Of a stretch of DNA of 7,066 nt, positions 5,266-7,066 are shown piece after piece; position 1 is the first letter of the stretch; every line of letters starts with the position of its first letter. Location of the stretch: contig DAOVOW010000096.1 in the NCBI GenBank assembly GCA_030629485.1, forward strand, positions 1 to 7,066. Direction: 5' to 3'. The notes below the pieces were generated by a model that searched no databases, was not told where the DNA came from, and was given only the letters and a program-made list of their open reading frames with translations. A program made the position numbers and the translations under genes. The DNA is from a bacterium (GTDB lineage: Bacteria > Zixibacteria > MSB-5A5 > GN15 > FEB-12).

Positions 5266-7066
5266 TTACCAGGCAATCAGGTGCTTGACCTTCACCGCAA
5301 ACACCCTCTGCTGAGGATCGAACACGCCGTCCTCACTGCGCCGCCACTGATAGTCGTTGTAGGCGATATAAATCCAGCTTTTGGGCAAGAAGTTGTACTT
5401 AAAAGAAAGCCCGATGCGAATTGACAACACCCCTTCACCGTCCACAATTGGGGTCTCTTCGTACAAGTTAAAGCTCATTCCTTTCATGGGGCTAAAGAAC
5501 ACAGTTGGACGGAGACGGTAAGTAGTTTCCTCGATACTGCCGTCAGGCTTGTATTCGATCCAGGTGTTGCCGCTCAAAGAGACGGAAAACTTCTTGGACA
5601 CTCGCAGTGACGTATATAAACTGACGGATTCGTTGCGCGCAAAGTAACCCCGGCGGTAATTATACCTATAGCCTGTGTAGTAGGAACTCGTTGCGCGAAA
5701 ACGGCGGGACATATCCGTGTGCACATGAGCAGAGAAAGACTTGGGATTATACCGTTCATCCAACTCGTATTCGCGACCTATTCCCCGACTAAGAGTTAAG
5801 CCCCAGCCATTGCGAAGCGACGCAGAAAGTGAAAAATCGTAGCCTTGAGAGTAGTGCTCCTCCTGGAAATCGCGTGAAAAATCCGCATAGACTCGTGCTG
5901 CACCGTACTTGATCGGTCCGGATTTTGGGTATATGACAGGCCCCATAGAAACGTAATAGCCCCTATACCCATTCCACGGAACAAACCCTATCTCGGAAAC
6001 ATCAAACTCATCGCCAATTGTCTGAGCGCCGGCCCGGAGAGAGAAATTTCTCAGTCCATGCCAACCCAGATAGGAGTTAAACGCCCAATCGGATACACCA
6101 TCGTAGTAGCTGTTGGCAAGCTGATAAGTGAATTCAAATGTGCTCGTGCTTGTAGATCCATCTATAGAGATTACATCGTTTCTGAAGTCGTTCGAATACT
6201 TCCCGGCGTACAGCATTCCAACCGTCGTATGCGTGAAAGGCTGGTAGTTCAACCGATCAACCGTGTAGATCGCCGAAGGCTCCTCCGCCGGGCCGACCCA
6301 TCCCTCGTACGCCTGTTTGCCGGTTTTACAGACGAGACTGCCGAATTCGATCTTTCCCGTCTTTCCAATGATTCGAGCACCGGTCTCAAAGGGCACCTCT
6401 GATCCGTCAGGGAGTTTCCTCCCCACCTGCCGCGAGTAGAACAGCTCAAACTGGCCGGCCATCACGCTCCCCGAAGGTTCAAAATACTCCTGTCCCTCGA
6501 CGAAAAAGGGGCGCTTTTCACCGAAGTAAAGTGCATACTTAGAGAGGTTTACGGCATATGGATCGGCCTCTACCTGCGAGAAGTCAGGATTGAAAGTCGA
6601 CTGCAATCGTATCTCAGGCGTAATTGCCCAGTTGAAATCGGCGGCGGGTTGGAACTTACTGGAGCGTTCACCATAACTTTTCTCAGTGCGGTAGAAGCTG
6701 CGCGGGAAGAACTCAATACCAAGAGAAGGCCGTTTGGGATGTACGTTTTCCAGGCGGGCGAAATTGGATACCGTAAATGCTTCATCCTGCCCGACCGGCG
6801 CAAAGTAACCCTCTTCCTCATTGCGGGGAATTCTCCGTTCAAGATTAACCCCCCATATTGTGGCGTTTTTGTCGAACCGTAAGGTTGACCAGGGGATCGC
6901 CATTTCTACTGCGTAGCCCAAAGAGTCAACTTGGGCTGCCGCAGAGAAAACGCCGTCCCAACTACGGTTTTCCTCAGCGCCGTTGGCCGAGATAATGGCA
7001 TCACCTGGTACTCCGGCACAGTTGACGGAAAACTGATAGGCGTTGCGCCGATCAAAAAAGGTATCG
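5266..7066 (-). CDS. DUF5916 outer-membrane barrel protein with CBM9-like domain (5' truncated by window)
   Basis: The open frame runs off the window edge; 599 residues are visible and family members are often longer, so the signal peptide and part of the N-terminal domain lie outside. Visible residues 1-80 (DTFFDRRNAYQFSVN, then NRSWDGVFSAAA and YAVEMAIPWSTLRF) match the carbohydrate-binding-9-like domain that precedes the DUF5916 region. The DUF5916 signature follows: STFNPDFSQVEADPYAVNLSK near 156-175 and EKRPFFVEGQEYF near 183-195. The remainder is a series of amphipathic beta strands with Tyr/Ser/Arg alternation, ending HLIAW; the terminal aromatic residue is typical of outer-membrane barrels. 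The substrate of such proteins is not established. The TTG at 6921, sometimes callable as a start, is internal. The gene ends 467 bases before the RNase H-like gene begins, and its promoter is not in view. Confidence 0.9.
   Translation of the reverse strand, partial: DTFFDRRNAYQFSVNCAGVPGDAIISANGAEENRSWDGVFSAAAQVDSLGYAVEMAIPWSTLRFDKNATIWGVNLERRIPRNEEEGYFAPVGQDEAFTVSNFARLENVHPKRPSLGIEFFPRSFYRTEKSYGERSSKFQPAADFNWAITPEIRLQSTFNPDFSQVEADPYAVNLSKYALYFGEKRPFFVEGQEYFEPSGSVMAGQFELFYSRQVGRKLPDGSEVPFETGARIIGKTGKIEFGSLVCKTGKQAYEGWVGPAEEPSAIYTVDRLNYQPFTHTTVGMLYAGKYSNDFRNDVISIDGSTSTSTFEFTYQLANSYYDGVSDWAFNSYLGWHGLRNFSLRAGAQTIGDEFDVSEIGFVPWNGYRGYYVSMGPVIYPKSGPIKYGAARVYADFSRDFQEEHYSQGYDFSLSASLRNGWGLTLSRGIGREYELDERYNPKSFSAHVHTDMSRRFRATSSYYTGYRYNYRRGYFARNESVSLYTSLRVSKKFSVSLSGNTWIEYKPDGSIEETTYRLRPTVFFSPMKGMSFNLYEETPIVDGEGVLSIRIGLSFKYNFLPKSWIYIAYNDYQWRRSEDGVFDPQQRVFAVKVKHLIAW

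Noticed and set aside
5266..5310. Intrinsic terminator directly after the DUF5916 stop
   Set aside because: Downstream of the stop on the minus strand there is only a three-pair AGC/GCT hairpin and an A-run, not a T-run.

Overview
The window reads as part of a chromosome of a Gram-negative (diderm) bacterium of roughly even base composition. An outer-membrane DUF5916 barrel protein, a TonB-plug-like motif inside an anti-sigma factor, and a PspC/toastrack envelope module together suggest an FCB-type or candidate-phylum lineage (Zixibacteria-like would fit). This taxonomic placement is inference from gene content only. All confident genes lie on the minus strand. No rRNA, tRNA, CRISPR array or insertion sequence is recognisable.

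Read in the direction of transcription (right to left): 5266-7066 is the 3' part of a DUF5916 outer-membrane protein whose start lies beyond the window. Positions 4799-5265 hold no confident gene, only a plus-strand reading frame (4900-5157) broken by one TAA, and an imperfect inverted repeat. Positions 4418-4798 encode a small RNase H-fold protein that seems to lack the catalytic acids. A strong sigma-70-like promoter (4392-4421) begins inside that gene's stop codon and lies so close to the next start that the holA message could be leaderless. Then follow holA (3406-4386, DNA polymerase III delta), an ECF sigma factor (2803-3405) whose ATG directly abuts the holA stop, and a zinc-finger (ZAS) anti-sigma factor (1569-2765). 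After 95 bases come a PspC-domain protein (997-1473) and a toastrack/LiaF-like membrane protein (104-1000), overlapping by ATGA. The run ends at a textbook intrinsic terminator (49-74).

The most coherent reading is an envelope-stress module. A membrane-anchored anti-sigma factor holds an ECF sigma factor, and an ECF-like promoter (TGAAC, 16 bases, CGTA at 1520-1544) sits just before pspC, so the sigma factor may switch on the PspC-toastrack pair. The unusual part is that the extracytoplasmic region of the anti-sigma factor contains a segment resembling the plug domain of TonB-dependent receptors (around 2073-2192), which could serve as the sensing element. These links are inferred from motifs and gene order and need searches and experiments to confirm.
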